Assembly (NCBI RefSeq): GCF_017352135.1
Contig: NZ_CP071454.1
Location: 2,443,001 to 2,507,000 of the forward strand
From: Rhizobium lentis
Lineage (GTDB): Bacteria; Pseudomonadota; Alphaproteobacteria; Rhizobiales; Rhizobiaceae
Length of the DNA stretch: 64,000 bases
Direction of reading: 5' to 3'
Shown: positions 35,745 to 45,117 of the stretch, piece after piece
How the letters are laid out: each line of letters opens with the position of its first letter
Numbering within the stretch: the first letter of the stretch is position 1
Translations under genes and position numbers: made by a program
The notes under the pieces: generated by a model
Database searches by the model: none
Told to the model about the DNA's origin: nothing
Seen by the model: the letters and a program-made list of their open reading frames with translations, nothing else

Positions 35745-37568
35745 TCATTCTCTTTCCGGCGGAGCAGTGCCCGTCGGAATAATAGTATCAGGCTCCCGCC
35801 TGTCTTCATAGGGAACACTCTCATGATGCACTTGAGCGAGCCGGTCAACCATGCCAAGCGCGATTTCGCGTTCGCCCATGATGACGGTGTCGGCGCCATA
35901 TTGCTTCAATTCGTCGACCTCGGCGTCGGAATGGGCGCGCGCGACGATGAGAATCGATGGGTTGACGCTGCGCGCCTGTTCGGCGATGCGGCAGGCCTCG
36001 AAGGCGTTCGGGATGGCGATGGCGAGGCTGCGTGCAGCCGGGAGATTGGCGAGATCGAGCGTTTCGCGCGCCACTGCATTGCCCATGAAGGCTTCGATCC
36101 CCTGCACTTTCAAGTCGCCGATCCGCTTGTCGGAATCTTCGATGACGAGGAAGGGCGTCCCGGATGATTTGAGGTTCTGTCCGACGATCCTGCCGACCCG
36201 TCCGTAACCGATGAGGATGGCGTGGCCGGTCAGCGCGGTCGGATGCACCTCGACGTCATCCGGCGGCGCTATCGGCTCGGCCTTGGCCGTGTCATCAGGC
36301 GCAGCAGCAGCCTCGGTCGCGGTCTCGTCACGCTTGGCGCTCTCGAAAAGCGGCCGCATGCGGTCGCAGAGAAAGAACAGCAGCGGATTGAGGATGATCG
36401 AGATGATGGCGCCGGCGAGGATGAGATCGCGGCCTTCCTCGGGCAGCAGCCCGAGCTCGACGCCGAGGGCGGCGAGGATGAAGGAGAATTCGCCGATCTG
36501 ACCGAGGCTTGCCGAAATCGTCAGCGCCGTGCCGGGCGGCTTCCTGAAGGCGAGCACGATCAGAAAGGCGGCGATGGATTTGCCGATGACGATGATGAAG
36601 ACGGTGGCCAGAATCGGCAGCGGCCTGTCGATCAGGATGTTCGGATCGAACAGCATGCCGACCGACACGAAGAAGAGCACGGCGAAGGCGTCGCGCAGCG
36701 GCAGGCTTTCCTGGGCGGCGCGATGGCTGAGCTCGCTTTCGGCGAGCACCATGCCGGCAAAGAAGGCGCCGAGCGCCAGCGACACGCCGAAGAGCTTCGC
36801 CGCGCCGAAGGCGACGCCGAGGGCGATGGCGAGCACGCCGAGCCGGAAGAGCTCGCGCGAGCCGGTATGGGCGATGCGGTGCATCATCCATGGAATGAGC
36901 TTGCGGCCGAAGACCAGCATCAGCGCCGCGAACAGCCCGACCTTGACCAGCGTCATGGCGAGCATGCCGCCGATGCCGAGATCGAGGCCGAACAGGCGGT
37001 TCAGCCCGGCCGAAAACGGTTCGACGGGAGCGTGACCCTCGCCGCCGATGCTGGCTGCGGCCGGGATCAGCACCAGCGCCAGCACCATGGCGAGATCCTC
37101 GACGATCAGCCAGCCGACGGCGATCCTGCCGCGCTCCGTCTCGACGAGCCGGCGCTCCTGCAGCGCCTTCAGGAGCACGACGGTCGAGGCGACCGAAAGC
37201 GCCAGACCGAAGACCAGGCTGCCGCCGGTCGGCCAGCCCATCAAGGCGCCGAGCCCCCAGCCGAGCAATGTCGCAAAACCGATCTGTGCGATCGCGCCGG
37301 GCACGGCAATGCCGCGCACCGACAGCAGGTCTTTCAGGGAGAAATGCAGCCCGACGCCGAACATCAGCAGGATGACGCCGATTTCGGCAAGTTCGGGCGC
37401 CAGGCTCTGATCCGCCACATAGCCCGGCGTATGCGGCCCGACCAGCACACCGGCGATCAGATAGCCGACGAGCGGCGGCATACGCAGCCGATGGGCAAAA
37501 GCGCCGAAGACGAAAGCCAGCACGAGGCCGCCGACGATTGTCGAAATCAGGGGCGTATCGTGCGGCAT
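35745..37568 (-). CDS. CPA2-family cation/proton antiporter (YbaL/KefB type)
   Basis: A 607-residue inner-membrane antiporter. Twelve or so helices fill the first 390 residues (LISTIVGGLVLAFVFGAFAH, LVGPHTPGYVADQ, RIAVGWLIVEDLAMVLALVL). Then comes a charged linker and a cytoplasmic RCK/TrkA-N nucleotide-binding domain starting at ILIGYGRVGRIVGQNLK. The family exchanges K+ or Na+ for H+ and is gated by the RCK domain. GGGAGA precedes the ATG. A divergent XRE regulator gene starts less than 100 bp away and could control it. Confidence 0.92.
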   Translation of the reverse strand: MPHDTPLISTIVGGLVLAFVFGAFAHRLRMPPLVGYLIAGVLVGPHTPGYVADQSLAPELAEIGVILLMFGVGLHFSLKDLLSVRGIAVPGAIAQIGFATLLGWGLGALMGWPTGGSLVFGLALSVASTVVLLKALQERRLVETERGRIAVGWLIVEDLAMVLALVLIPAAASIGGEGHAPVEPFSAGLNRLFGLDLGIGGMLAMTLVKVGLFAALMLVFGRKLIPWMMHRIAHTGSRELFRLGVLAIALGVAFGAAKLFGVSLALGAFFAGMVLAESELSHRAAQESLPLRDAFAVLFFVSVGMLFDPNILIDRPLPILATVFIIVIGKSIAAFLIVLAFRKPPGTALTISASLGQIGEFSFILAALGVELGLLPEEGRDLILAGAIISIILNPLLFFLCDRMRPLFESAKRDETATEAAAAPDDTAKAEPIAPPDDVEVHPTALTGHAILIGYGRVGRIVGQNLKSSGTPFLVIEDSDKRIGDLKVQGIEAFMGNAVARETLDLANLPAARSLAIAIPNAFEACRIAEQARSVNPSILIVARAHSDAEVDELKQYGADTVIMGEREIALGMVDRLAQVHHESVPYEDRREPDTIIPTGTAPPERE

Positions 37569-37599
37569 AATTATCTCCCGATCTGGAAATCCTGTTCGT

Positions 37600-37623
37600 G
37601 ATATGACATATATGATTTATATC
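37600..37623. promoter_or_regulatory. AT-rich partial palindrome between antiporter and XRE genes
   Basis: A 24-bp stretch with GATAT and ATATC as outer arms and CATATATG in the centre. Only part of the bases are symmetric. It lies in the divergent promoter gap and might be the XRE operator; the evidence is weak. Confidence 0.3.
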
Positions 37624-37647
37624 AACCAATATGAGCAAGTTGTAATT

Positions 37648-37902
37648 ATGGGTCAAGGCGCAAGAGAAACAATTCTGACTCCGGCTCTCTGCCGGGCAGC
37701 TCGCGGCCTGCTCGACTGGACCCAGACCGAGCTTGCCGAAAGGGCGGCGGTCTCGCGCAGCACCATCCGCGATTACGAGGGACGCCACCACGACATCCAC
37801 CGCGCGACGGAGGCGCAGCTGCGCCTCGCCTTCGAAAAAGGTGGGGTCAGGTTCATCGAGATCGAAGGGGCGGGCACCGGCCTCTGCCTGCCCGCTGCAT
37901 AA
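37648..37902 (+). CDS. XRE-family helix-turn-helix regulator
   Basis: An 84-residue regulator that is almost only a Cro/C1-type DNA-binding domain: ALCRAARGLLDWTQTELAER followed by AAVSRSTIRDYEGRHHDIHR. The C-terminal part (FEKGGVRFIEIEGAGTGLCL) is the short tail seen in many rhizobial XRE proteins. ATG 37648 is preferred; an ATG at 37603 is in frame and would place the AT-rich partial palindrome inside the gene. Divergent from the antiporter gene, so that gene and itself are likely targets. Confidence 0.82.
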   Translation: MGQGARETILTPALCRAARGLLDWTQTELAERAAVSRSTIRDYEGRHHDIHRATEAQLRLAFEKGGVRFIEIEGAGTGLCLPAA

Positions 37903-37921
37903 TTGCCTGAAGCCGAACCGG

Positions 37922-39343
37922 TTAAGGGTGAAGGCAGGCGGCAGAGACTTTGTAGATGTAGAGCGCCTTGCCCTTATAGTAGCCTTCGGTCGGCTGCCAG
38001 TTCTTCAGTAGCTCCGGCGTTTCGGCTGGGCAGGTGAGGGGACCGTCCGTCAGGAAAAGCACCTTGCCGGTGATGTCGGCGGGCAGGGCGAATTCCTGCT
38101 CGTAATAGCTCTCCGGAAGGCCGGCGGGCGCACGCGCATAGATCCTGTAGGGTGCGTCGCGCAGCGTATAGAAAAGATCGGCGACCATATCGCGGTTGTC
38201 CGTGACGATGATGTCGGCACCGGCCTGACCGGCAAGTGCTCCCGCCTCGCGGCTGACCGCGGCGCGGCCGAGATAGCGCTTCATCAATTCGTCGCCGTTC
38301 GGCAACAGCAGCTGCTGCGGAAAGATTGTCGCCAGCGGAAAGAGCAGGCTTGCGATGCCGTTGATGGTGAGCGACAGCCTTAGTCCTTTCGGCCACATCC
38401 GGTAAAGCAGCCAGACGGCAAGCACGGTTCCGGCGACATAGGCGGTCACGGCCCAGTTGGCGTAGGCTTTGGCGACCGTCGCCTGCAGGGTGATCAGCAC
38501 CACCACCGGCATCGACAGCCAGATCAGCATCTTCTCCCGGTCGTCGCTCCTGCCCTTGATCATGCGATAGACGGCCCAGAGCATCGCGAAAAATATGATC
38601 GGTCCGACGACGCCGAACTGGGCGGCGAAAAATTCCAGCCCGCGACGCAGATTGATGCCGAGGTCGCTCCAATGGGCGATGTCCTGCGTGTGGCGCACGG
38701 TCGTAATGTCGTGCTGCAGGTTCCACCAGAGGTTCGGCAGGGCGACGGCCGCCGCGACCGCGACCGCCACGATGAAATCCCGAACGGCGATGCGCGCCGC
38801 CGGAACCAGGAGGAGGGCAATCGCTCCGCCCGGAACGACGAACAGCACGGCATATTTCGTCAGAAAGGCGAGGCCGACGGCGAGGCCCATGACGAGCGCC
38901 AGGCCGACCGAGCGCCGCTCAGTCAGGCCGAAATAGGCGAGCAAGGCGATCGCGATGAAAAACAGCAGGATGACATCGGTCGAGAAGAAGACCGAGGAAA
39001 GCGCCACACCGGGAAGCGTGATGTAGGTGGCGCCGGTCCAGCCTTCGATCTCGGGGCCGACGAAACGCTTCGCCACCTTCATGAGCACCAGTGCCGCCGC
39101 CATGTGGATCAGCGGTCCAAGCACTCGGATCCAGTAGATGGCGTTGGAGCCGGAGAACTCCGTCATCGCCCGGATCACCCAGGCGATCATCGGCGGTTTC
39201 GAATAGTAGCCGAGATCGAGATTCTGCGACCAGAACCAGTACTGCGCCTCATCGACGAAAAGGTCCGTCGCATCGAAATGAAGCGTGACGACGCGCCAGA
39301 GCGTGAAGCCGAGAACGATGAGGAGACCAGATCTGGGGGACAT
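37922..39343 (-). CDS. GT39/ArnT-like membrane glycosyltransferase
   Basis: A 473-residue integral membrane protein with about ten helices. The first periplasmic loop contains TDLFVDEAQYWFWSQNLDLG, the Asp-Glu site of the polyisoprenyl-phosphate-sugar-dependent transferases (PMT/ArnT family), followed by YYSKPPMIAWVIR. A soluble C-terminal domain of about 130 residues follows. Enzymes of this type move a sugar from an undecaprenyl-phosphate carrier to lipid A, protein or a glycan; the acceptor is not evident. It lies alone, upstream of nothing on its strand. Confidence 0.87.
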   Translation of the reverse strand: MSPRSGLLIVLGFTLWRVVTLHFDATDLFVDEAQYWFWSQNLDLGYYSKPPMIAWVIRAMTEFSGSNAIYWIRVLGPLIHMAAALVLMKVAKRFVGPEIEGWTGATYITLPGVALSSVFFSTDVILLFFIAIALLAYFGLTERRSVGLALVMGLAVGLAFLTKYAVLFVVPGGAIALLLVPAARIAVRDFIVAVAVAAAVALPNLWWNLQHDITTVRHTQDIAHWSDLGINLRRGLEFFAAQFGVVGPIIFFAMLWAVYRMIKGRSDDREKMLIWLSMPVVVLITLQATVAKAYANWAVTAYVAGTVLAVWLLYRMWPKGLRLSLTINGIASLLFPLATIFPQQLLLPNGDELMKRYLGRAAVSREAGALAGQAGADIIVTDNRDMVADLFYTLRDAPYRIYARAPAGLPESYYEQEFALPADITGKVLFLTDGPLTCPAETPELLKNWQPTEGYYKGKALYIYKVSAACLHP

Positions 39344-39447
39344 GAACCGAGTGTTCCGCTGACATGAAAGGCGCGAGTGCGATTACACCAAAGGCGCCGG
39401 ACTGCCAACGGGCAATGGGGTCGGTCGGCTTTCAGCCAGGGAAGGCT

Positions 39448-39561
39448 TTAGAACACCCGAAGCATGCTGTTATCGCGATGTGCGGCGAGGAAATCGAGGC
39501 GGGCAACGGCGGCAAGTATGCCCATTGCGATCAAGCAGGAACCCAATCCGAGAACAATCAT
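39448..39561 (-). CDS. Very small membrane protein (37 residues)
   Basis: A short frame reading MIVLGLGSCLIAMGILAAVA then a charged tail ending MLRVF. The first 20 residues form one membrane helix. AAGGA lies seven bases upstream of the ATG. It sits between the glycosyltransferase gene and the che operon. The size, helix and ribosome-binding site make it a plausible small gene, but nothing else supports it. Confidence 0.45.
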   Translation of the reverse strand: MIVLGLGSCLIAMGILAAVARLDFLAAHRDNSMLRVF

Positions 39562-39994
39562 TGCTCTGTCCTTGTCGACGTCATGTCTGTTTACGACCGG
39601 CATATAACACGGAGCTTGCGTGTGCCTTGTAGCAGCCGTGCAACTCCGCGGGAGTATTTCCTGCGAACTGCCTTGAATTGCTGCGAAAGTCCTGCGCTGC
39701 GAAAGGCTTATTAACCTTCGGGCAAGGAATTAACCATAAACATTGGGTTACACGTCGGAATGGGAAGATGCACTCGTTCCCACCAGGCATGACGCCGTAC
39801 CGCCGTACCGGGTCGATCCGGTATCCATCTCTTCAGACAGCTCCGATAGAGAATAGCTGATCAGAGGCCTTCGATCCGCCGGTTGTGCCCGGTGGTGAGG
39901 ACCGTCTCCACGCTTGGCTTCCTCGGATGCTGCGAAAGTTTTTTGCCGGGCATCTGCCCGGAAAGCGGGTTGGGGACAGGCGTTGAGGCAGGAA
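39562..39994. other. Upstream region of the che operon with a CtrA-type half-site
   Basis: About 430 bp that should contain the promoter of the chemotaxis operon. TTAACC occurs twice (39711-39716 and 39730-39735); the second extends to TTAACCAT, the half-site bound by the cell-cycle regulator CtrA in alphaproteobacteria. The two are 19 bp apart, not the spacing of a full CtrA site. No gene seen on the plus strand before 39995. Confidence 0.45.
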
Positions 39995-41629
39995 ATGCCA
40001 TCAGATCAGGCTCGTGGAGCGCAGGCAGGCAGCTTGCGCGACCGCCTGCGCTTTGCCGGTCTCGATGCCGAGCAATGCGAGCTGGTGCGCCGCCACCGGC
40101 CGGCCCTCGAGGCGCATCTGAAGGCGGGACTCAGGGATCTCTTCCACCGGTTCCAGGCCTTTCCCGACGCTTCGCGCAATTTCGACAGCGAACGCCAGGT
40201 CGAGCGCCTGCATGATCTGCAGTCCTCGCATTGGGACGTGCTGACGGATGCACGCTTCGACAGTCTCTATGCCGAACGCGTCAAGGTTCTCTCCGACACC
40301 GAAAGCAAGATGGGCCTCGACCCGCGCTGGCATGTCGCCGGCCACGGCGTCATGCTCGAACATGTCGTTTCCGGTCTCGTCGACGAGATTGCCGGCCGTC
40401 CACTGCTGCCGTCGGCCAGGCGCCGTACCCGCGAAATCTCGGAGCTGATGACGGCGATCATCCGCATCGTTATGGTCGATGTGGAAATCGCCGTCTCGCT
40501 GCGCTTCAACGCGCTTCGCGCCGCTCACAGCCGCGCGCTCGCCGATCAGCGCGCCGACAGCGAGGCCGAGGTCATGAGGGTCTTCGGCGATGTCATCGAA
40601 GGCCTGTCCGCGCGCGATCTGACGCGGCGCGCACCCGTCGACGGCGACGGCGCCTTTGCCGGGATCGCCGCCGCACTGAACGGCGCATTGGAAAGTCTCC
40701 AGGCCGACTTCACCGCCATCTCCGAGCGCACGCTCAAGGCCGAAGCCGCGACAGCCTCACTTGCCGCCCTGTCGCGGCAGTTCGTCGGCACGGCGTCCGG
40801 CCAGGCCGACCGGCTGCAGCTTTCAGCCGCCGCCCTTGCCGGCATCGCCGGCAGTGTGCGTGACGGTGCCGCCGACAGCCGCGCCGCCGAACAGGCGGCC
40901 GCCTCGACGCGCGCCGCCGTCGAAGAGAGCGGCGAGGTCGTCGGCCGCGCAATCAGCGCCATGGCCGATATCGAGCAATCGGCCGAAAAGATCGGGCAGA
41001 TCATCGGCGCGATCGACGAGATTGCCTTCCAGACCAATCTTCTGGCGCTCAATGCCGGCATTGAGGCCGCCCGCGCCGGCGACTCCGGCCGCGGCTTTGC
41101 CGTCGTCGCCCAGGAGGTCCGCGCTCTTGCCCAGCGCTCGGCCGAAGCCGCCCGCGAGATCAAGACGCTGGTGACGACGACCAAGGCGCAGGTCGATGCG
41201 GGCGTGCAGATGGTCGGCCGCACGCAGGATTCGATCGGCAGCATCGTGCGTCAGGTCACCGACATCAACGCCGCCATATCAGGCATCGCCACCCGAACCG
41301 GCGAACATGCCGCGAGCCTCGACAGCGTCACGGCCGACGTCAGGGGGCTGGGCACCGAGGTGGCTGGCAGCGCCGGTTTTGCCGAGCGCTCCGCGGCAGG
41401 CGCCGATGATCTTCACACAGTTATTGTCGAGCTCGGTCAGACTATTCGCGAATTCCGCATTGCCCGCGAAAAGGCTCATGCCGCGCCACCGGCGCCGGCT
41501 CGCGCCACACCGCCGCCCAGCGTCGGAATCGCCGCGCGTCCGTCGCTGGCCGAGGACGAATACGAAAATGATGATTTTGACCTTCCTCGGCCCCGCGCGG
41601 GCAGCGGAGGTGGGCGGAATGTTTACTAA
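39995..41629 (+). CDS. icpA: Soluble methyl-accepting chemotaxis receptor with globin-like domain (IcpA)
   Basis: A 544-residue cytoplasmic chemoreceptor with no membrane helix. The first 160 residues match the protoglobin sensor domain of globin-coupled receptors ([37 protein letters not shown]). A HAMP-like segment (about 190-240) leads to the MCP signalling hairpin ([20 protein letters not shown], then [19 protein letters not shown]). The C-terminus lacks an NWETF-type tether. In the motif usually reading H-x-R-I-G-L, the proximal haem His position seems to be Glu, so haem binding is doubtful. First gene of the che operon, as in Sinorhizobium. ATG at 39995 follows AGGA closely. Confidence 0.9.
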   Translation: MPSDQARGAQAGSLRDRLRFAGLDAEQCELVRRHRPALEAHLKAGLRDLFHRFQAFPDASRNFDSERQVERLHDLQSSHWDVLTDARFDSLYAERVKVLSDTESKMGLDPRWHVAGHGVMLEHVVSGLVDEIAGRPLLPSARRRTREISELMTAIIRIVMVDVEIAVSLRFNALRAAHSRALADQRADSEAEVMRVFGDVIEGLSARDLTRRAPVDGDGAFAGIAAALNGALESLQADFTAISERTLKAEAATASLAALSRQFVGTASGQADRLQLSAAALAGIAGSVRDGAADSRAAEQAAASTRAAVEESGEVVGRAISAMADIEQSAEKIGQIIGAIDEIAFQTNLLALNAGIEAARAGDSGRGFAVVAQEVRALAQRSAEAAREIKTLVTTTKAQVDAGVQMVGRTQDSIGSIVRQVTDINAAISGIATRTGEHAASLDSVTADVRGLGTEVAGSAGFAERSAAGADDLHTVIVELGQTIREFRIAREKAHAAPPAPARATPPPSVGIAARPSLAEDEYENDDFDLPRPRAGSGGGRNVY

Positions 41630-41693
41630 CCTATCGGATTATCGCCTCAGCTCGTCTTTCAGGGCCGGGGACAAGGGGGACAAGGAAAAGCTG

Positions 41694-41990
41694 ATGGTAG
41701 CAAAGAAGAGTGGCAAGACGCTGAATTTGACAGCGGTGCTCGACCTCAACGAGGCTTCCGCCTTACGCGACAAACTCCTCTCCATGCGGGGAAGCGCTCT
41801 TTCGATCGACGCGTCCGACGTCGAACGGGTTGGCGCTCTTTGCGCCCAGGTTCTGATGTCCGCCGAGAAAACCTGGGAACAGGACAAGCAGCCGTTCACC
41901 TTCTCCAAGGTGTCCGACGCATTTCAGAAAACCATGCAGCTGGTTGGCGTCGATATCGACCACCTGCTTGCCAAGGAGATCCGGCAATGA
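41694..41990 (+). CDS. cheS: STAS-domain chemotaxis protein CheS
   Basis: A 98-residue STAS-domain protein (LNLTAVLDLNEASALRDKLL, IDASDVERVGALCAQVLMSA). Its size and place (second gene of the operon, before cheY1) match S. meliloti CheS, which binds CheA and speeds CheY1 dephosphorylation; the same gene has been called cheX1 in R. leguminosarum. AAGGAAAAG precedes the ATG; a longer start at 41619 is open but less likely. Its stop overlaps the cheY1 start (ATGA). Confidence 0.88.
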   Translation: MVAKKSGKTLNLTAVLDLNEASALRDKLLSMRGSALSIDASDVERVGALCAQVLMSAEKTWEQDKQPFTFSKVSDAFQKTMQLVGVDIDHLLAKEIRQ

Positions 41991-42352
41991 AGAAAAAAGT
42001 GCTTACCGTGGATGATTCCCGCACCATCCGAAACATGCTGCTCGTGACGCTGAACAATGCCGGTTTCGAGACGATCCAGGCGGAAGACGGCGTCGAGGGT
42101 CTCGAAGTTCTCGAAGAGTCCAATCCTGACGTCATCGTGACCGACATCAACATGCCGCGCCTCGACGGTTTCGGCTTCATCGAAGGTGTCCGCCGCAACG
42201 AGAAATATCGGGCGATCCCGATCTTGGTCCTGACGACGGAGAGCGACGCGGAAAAGAAGAATCGCGCCCGCCAGGCCGGCGCCACCGGCTGGATCGTCAA
42301 GCCTTTCGACCCGGCCAAGCTGATCGATGCAATTGAGCGCGTAACCGCTTAA
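41987..42352 (+). CDS. cheY1: Chemotaxis response regulator CheY1
   Basis: A 121-residue single-domain response regulator. Acid pair in VLTVDDSRTIRN, phospho-acceptor in VIVTDINMPRLDG, Thr in LVLTTESDAEKK, Lys in WIVKPFDPAK. In the two-CheY rhizobial system CheY1 serves as a phosphate sink for CheA while CheY2 acts on the motor. That role is from the family and position; the sequence only shows a functional receiver. Overlaps cheS by 4 bp. Confidence 0.93.
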   Translation: MKKKVLTVDDSRTIRNMLLVTLNNAGFETIQAEDGVEGLEVLEESNPDVIVTDINMPRLDGFGFIEGVRRNEKYRAIPILVLTTESDAEKKNRARQAGATGWIVKPFDPAKLIDAIERVTA

Positions 42353-42369
42353 ACCCAGGATTTGCTCCT

Positions 42370-44646
42370 ATGGATATGAACGAAATCAAAGAGATCTTTT
42401 TCCAGGAGTGCGAGGAACAGCTCGCCGAGCTGGAATCCGGTCTTCTGAAAATGAACGATGGCGATCGCGATCCGGAAACCGTCAATGCGGTGTTCCGTGC
42501 CGTGCATTCGATCAAGGGGGGCGCCGGCGCCTTCGGCCTTGATGATCTGGTTGCCTTCGCCCATGTTTTCGAGACCACTCTCGATTGCGTTCGTTCCAAC
42601 AAGCTCGAGCCGACCCAGGACGTCCTGAAGGTGATGCTGAAGTCGGCCGATGTGCTCGCCGACCTGACCAATGCTGCGCGCGATGGCGGCAGTGTCGATG
42701 AAAGCCGCAGCCGCGGCCTCGTCAAGGAACTCGAGGCGTTGGCCAATGGCGAGCTGCCGTCTCCCTCGGCAGCAGCCGAGGCTCCGGCGCCGAAGGCGGC
42801 GGCAAATCCCGCTCCGGCGCCTGCCCCCAAGCCGACCGACGACAGCGGCTTCCAGCCGATCCCCTTCTCCTTCGACGATTTCGGCGGCGAGGATGATGCG
42901 GGCTCCGGCCTGCCGGCCTACGAGATCACTTTCAAGCCGCGCCACGAACTCTATTCAAAGGGGAATGACGCCACCCTGCTGCTGCGCGACCTCTCGCGCC
43001 TCGGCGAAATGACGATTTATTGCAATGCCGATGAGCTGCCGGGCCTCGAGGAGCTCGATCCGGAAGCGGCTTATTTCTTCTGGAACATCACGCTCAAGAC
43101 CGACAAGGGCGAGGACGCCATTCGCGCCGTCTTTGAATTCGCCGAGTGGGATTGCGAGCTGACGGTGAAGCCGGTCGAGGAAGCAAGAGGCGACGCGTCG
43201 AGCAATGAGGAACTGCCGATGGTGCCGGTTCCCTTCGACCTGTCGATTCTCGACGAGACCGGCCCGGGCGAAGAGGGCCCTGCACGTTCCGACGACACGG
43301 CAGCTGCCGTTGCCGCCGCCGAGACAGCCTCCAATGTCACGCAGATGGCCGCAGCCGCCGCCCGCGTCGAGAAGAAGGAATCGGCAGCCGCCGCAGCAGC
43401 CGCGGCAAACGCCGCCGCCCAGAACAGCGCTGCCGGCGCCGGCCAGACGATCCGCGTCGATCTCGACCGCGTCGACCGCCTGATCAACCTCGTCGGCGAG
43501 CTGGTCATCAACCAGGCGATGCTGTCGCAAAGCGTCATCGAGAATGACACGACCGGCACCTCCTCGATCAACATGGGCCTGGAAGAGCTGCAGCAGCTCA
43601 CCCGCGAGATCCAGGACTCGGTGATGGCGATCCGCGCGCAGCCGGTAAAGCCGGTCTTCCAGCGCATGTCGCGCATCGTCCGCGAAATCGCCGACATGAC
43701 CGGCAAGTCGATCCGCCTGATCACCGAAGGTGAAAACACCGAAGTCGACAAGACGGTGATCGACAAGCTGGCCGAGCCGCTCACCCACATGATCCGCAAT
43801 GCCGTCGACCACGGTATCGAAACACCGGAAAAGCGCGCCGCCGCCGGCAAGAACACCGAAGGCACAGTCCGCCTCACCGCCAAGCATCGTTCGGGCCGCA
43901 TCCTGATCGAGCTTGCCGACGACGGCGCCGGCATCAACCGCGAGAAGGTCCGCCAGAAGGCGATCGACAACGACCTTATCCCGGCCGATGCCAACCTGTC
44001 GGACGAGGAAATCGATAACCTGATCTTCCTTCCGGGCTTCTCGACTGCCGACAAGATCTCCGACATCTCAGGCCGCGGCGTCGGCATGGACGTCGTCAAG
44101 CGTTCGATCCAGGCGCTCGGCGGCCGCATCAACATCACGTCCAAGCCGGGCCACGGCTCGGTCTTCACGATGAGCCTGCCTCTGACGCTCGCCGTCCTCG
44201 ACGGCATGGTGGTCACCGTCGCCGGTCAGACGCTGGTCGTGCCGCTGACGGCAATCGTCGAAACCCTCCAGCCGGAAGCTTCCGCGATCCACTCCTTCGG
44301 CGCCAACCACCGGCTGATCTCGATCCGCAACAGTTTCTGCCCGCTGGTCGATGTCGGCCGCATCCTGAACTTCCGCGCAACCCAGGCCAATCCCGTCGAG
44401 GGCGTGGCGCTCCTGGTGGAGTCGGAAGGTGGCGGCCAGCGCGCCCTGATGGTCGATGCCATCCAGGGACAGCGCCAGGTGGTCATCAAGAGCCTGGAAG
44501 CCAACTACACCCATGTGCCGGGCATTGCCGCCGCCACCATCCTCGGCGACGGACGCGTGGCTCTCATCCTCGATGTCGATGCGGTTGTCGGCGCCTCGCG
44601 CGGCCAGTCGCTCAAAGCGGAAATGTCGTTAGCAGCGGTAGGGTAA
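42370..44646 (+). CDS. cheA: Chemotaxis histidine kinase CheA
   Basis: A 758-residue CheA. P1 (1-110) carries the phosphorylated His46 in AVHSIKGGAGAFGL. Then a Pro/Ala linker, a CheY-binding P2-like region (about 180-265) and another Ala-rich linker (about 310-355). P3 dimerisation (about 360-430), P4 kinase (N-box MIRNAVDHG near 475, G1 ADDGAGI near 517, G2 GRGVGMDVVK near 568) and P5 CheW-like regulatory domain (from about 615) follow. All catalytic motifs intact. It phosphorylates CheY1, CheY2 and CheB. Confidence 0.97.
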   Translation: MDMNEIKEIFFQECEEQLAELESGLLKMNDGDRDPETVNAVFRAVHSIKGGAGAFGLDDLVAFAHVFETTLDCVRSNKLEPTQDVLKVMLKSADVLADLTNAARDGGSVDESRSRGLVKELEALANGELPSPSAAAEAPAPKAAANPAPAPAPKPTDDSGFQPIPFSFDDFGGEDDAGSGLPAYEITFKPRHELYSKGNDATLLLRDLSRLGEMTIYCNADELPGLEELDPEAAYFFWNITLKTDKGEDAIRAVFEFAEWDCELTVKPVEEARGDASSNEELPMVPVPFDLSILDETGPGEEGPARSDDTAAAVAAAETASNVTQMAAAAARVEKKESAAAAAAAANAAAQNSAAGAGQTIRVDLDRVDRLINLVGELVINQAMLSQSVIENDTTGTSSINMGLEELQQLTREIQDSVMAIRAQPVKPVFQRMSRIVREIADMTGKSIRLITEGENTEVDKTVIDKLAEPLTHMIRNAVDHGIETPEKRAAAGKNTEGTVRLTAKHRSGRILIELADDGAGINREKVRQKAIDNDLIPADANLSDEEIDNLIFLPGFSTADKISDISGRGVGMDVVKRSIQALGGRINITSKPGHGSVFTMSLPLTLAVLDGMVVTVAGQTLVVPLTAIVETLQPEASAIHSFGANHRLISIRNSFCPLVDVGRILNFRATQANPVEGVALLVESEGGGQRALMVDAIQGQRQVVIKSLEANYTHVPGIAAATILGDGRVALILDVDAVVGASRGQSLKAEMSLAAVG

Positions 44647-44649
44647 GGA

Positions 44650-45117
44650 ATGTCGTACGCTGTAAAAAGTCTGAACCAGGGGGATCGCGAGCTGATCGCG
44701 TTCCGCATCGGAGATCAGGAATTTTGCGTGAACATCATGTCGGTTCGCGAAATCCGTGGCTGGACCCCGGCGACCGCGATGCCGCACTCGCCTGCCTACA
44801 TGCTGGGGGTCATCAACCTGCGCGGCGCGGTGCTGCCGATCATCGATCTTGCCGCTCGCCTCGGCATGAAGCCCGCCGATCCCACAGCCCGTCACGTCAT
44901 CATCGTCGCCCAGGTCAGGCGCAAAGTCGTCGGCCTCCTGGTCGACGCCGTCTCCGACATTTTGACGGTGACCGACGAGATCATTCAGCCGACCCCTGAA
45001 ATCTCCTCTGACCTCGAGCGCCAGTTCGCCCGGGGCATTCTCGCCATCGACAAGCGGATGATCTGCCTGATCGAACTTGAAGCCCTCTTTTCCGAGACCG
45101 AAAGCGAAGCCGCATGA
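44650..45117 (+). CDS. cheW: Chemotaxis coupling protein CheW
   Basis: A 155-residue CheW that links receptors to CheA. Motifs: [40 protein letters not shown]. It starts 3 bp after cheA. Its stop overlaps the cheR start (ATGA). Confidence 0.96.
   Translation: MSYAVKSLNQGDRELIAFRIGDQEFCVNIMSVREIRGWTPATAMPHSPAYMLGVINLRGAVLPIIDLAARLGMKPADPTARHVIIVAQVRRKVVGLLVDAVSDILTVTDEIIQPTPEISSDLERQFARGILAIDKRMICLIELEALFSETESEAA

Noticed and set aside
36222..37601. 459-codon plus-strand frame opposite the antiporter gene
   Set aside because: Low-complexity charged composition and complete overlap with an antiporter with real motifs.
39364..39714. 116-codon plus-strand frame between the glycosyltransferase and che operon
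   Set aside because: No ribosome-binding site, no domain, odd composition; the minus-strand 37-residue frame within it looks more natural.
42955..44216. Long minus-strand frames opposite cheA
   Set aside because: Shadow of cheA, which has all kinase motifs.
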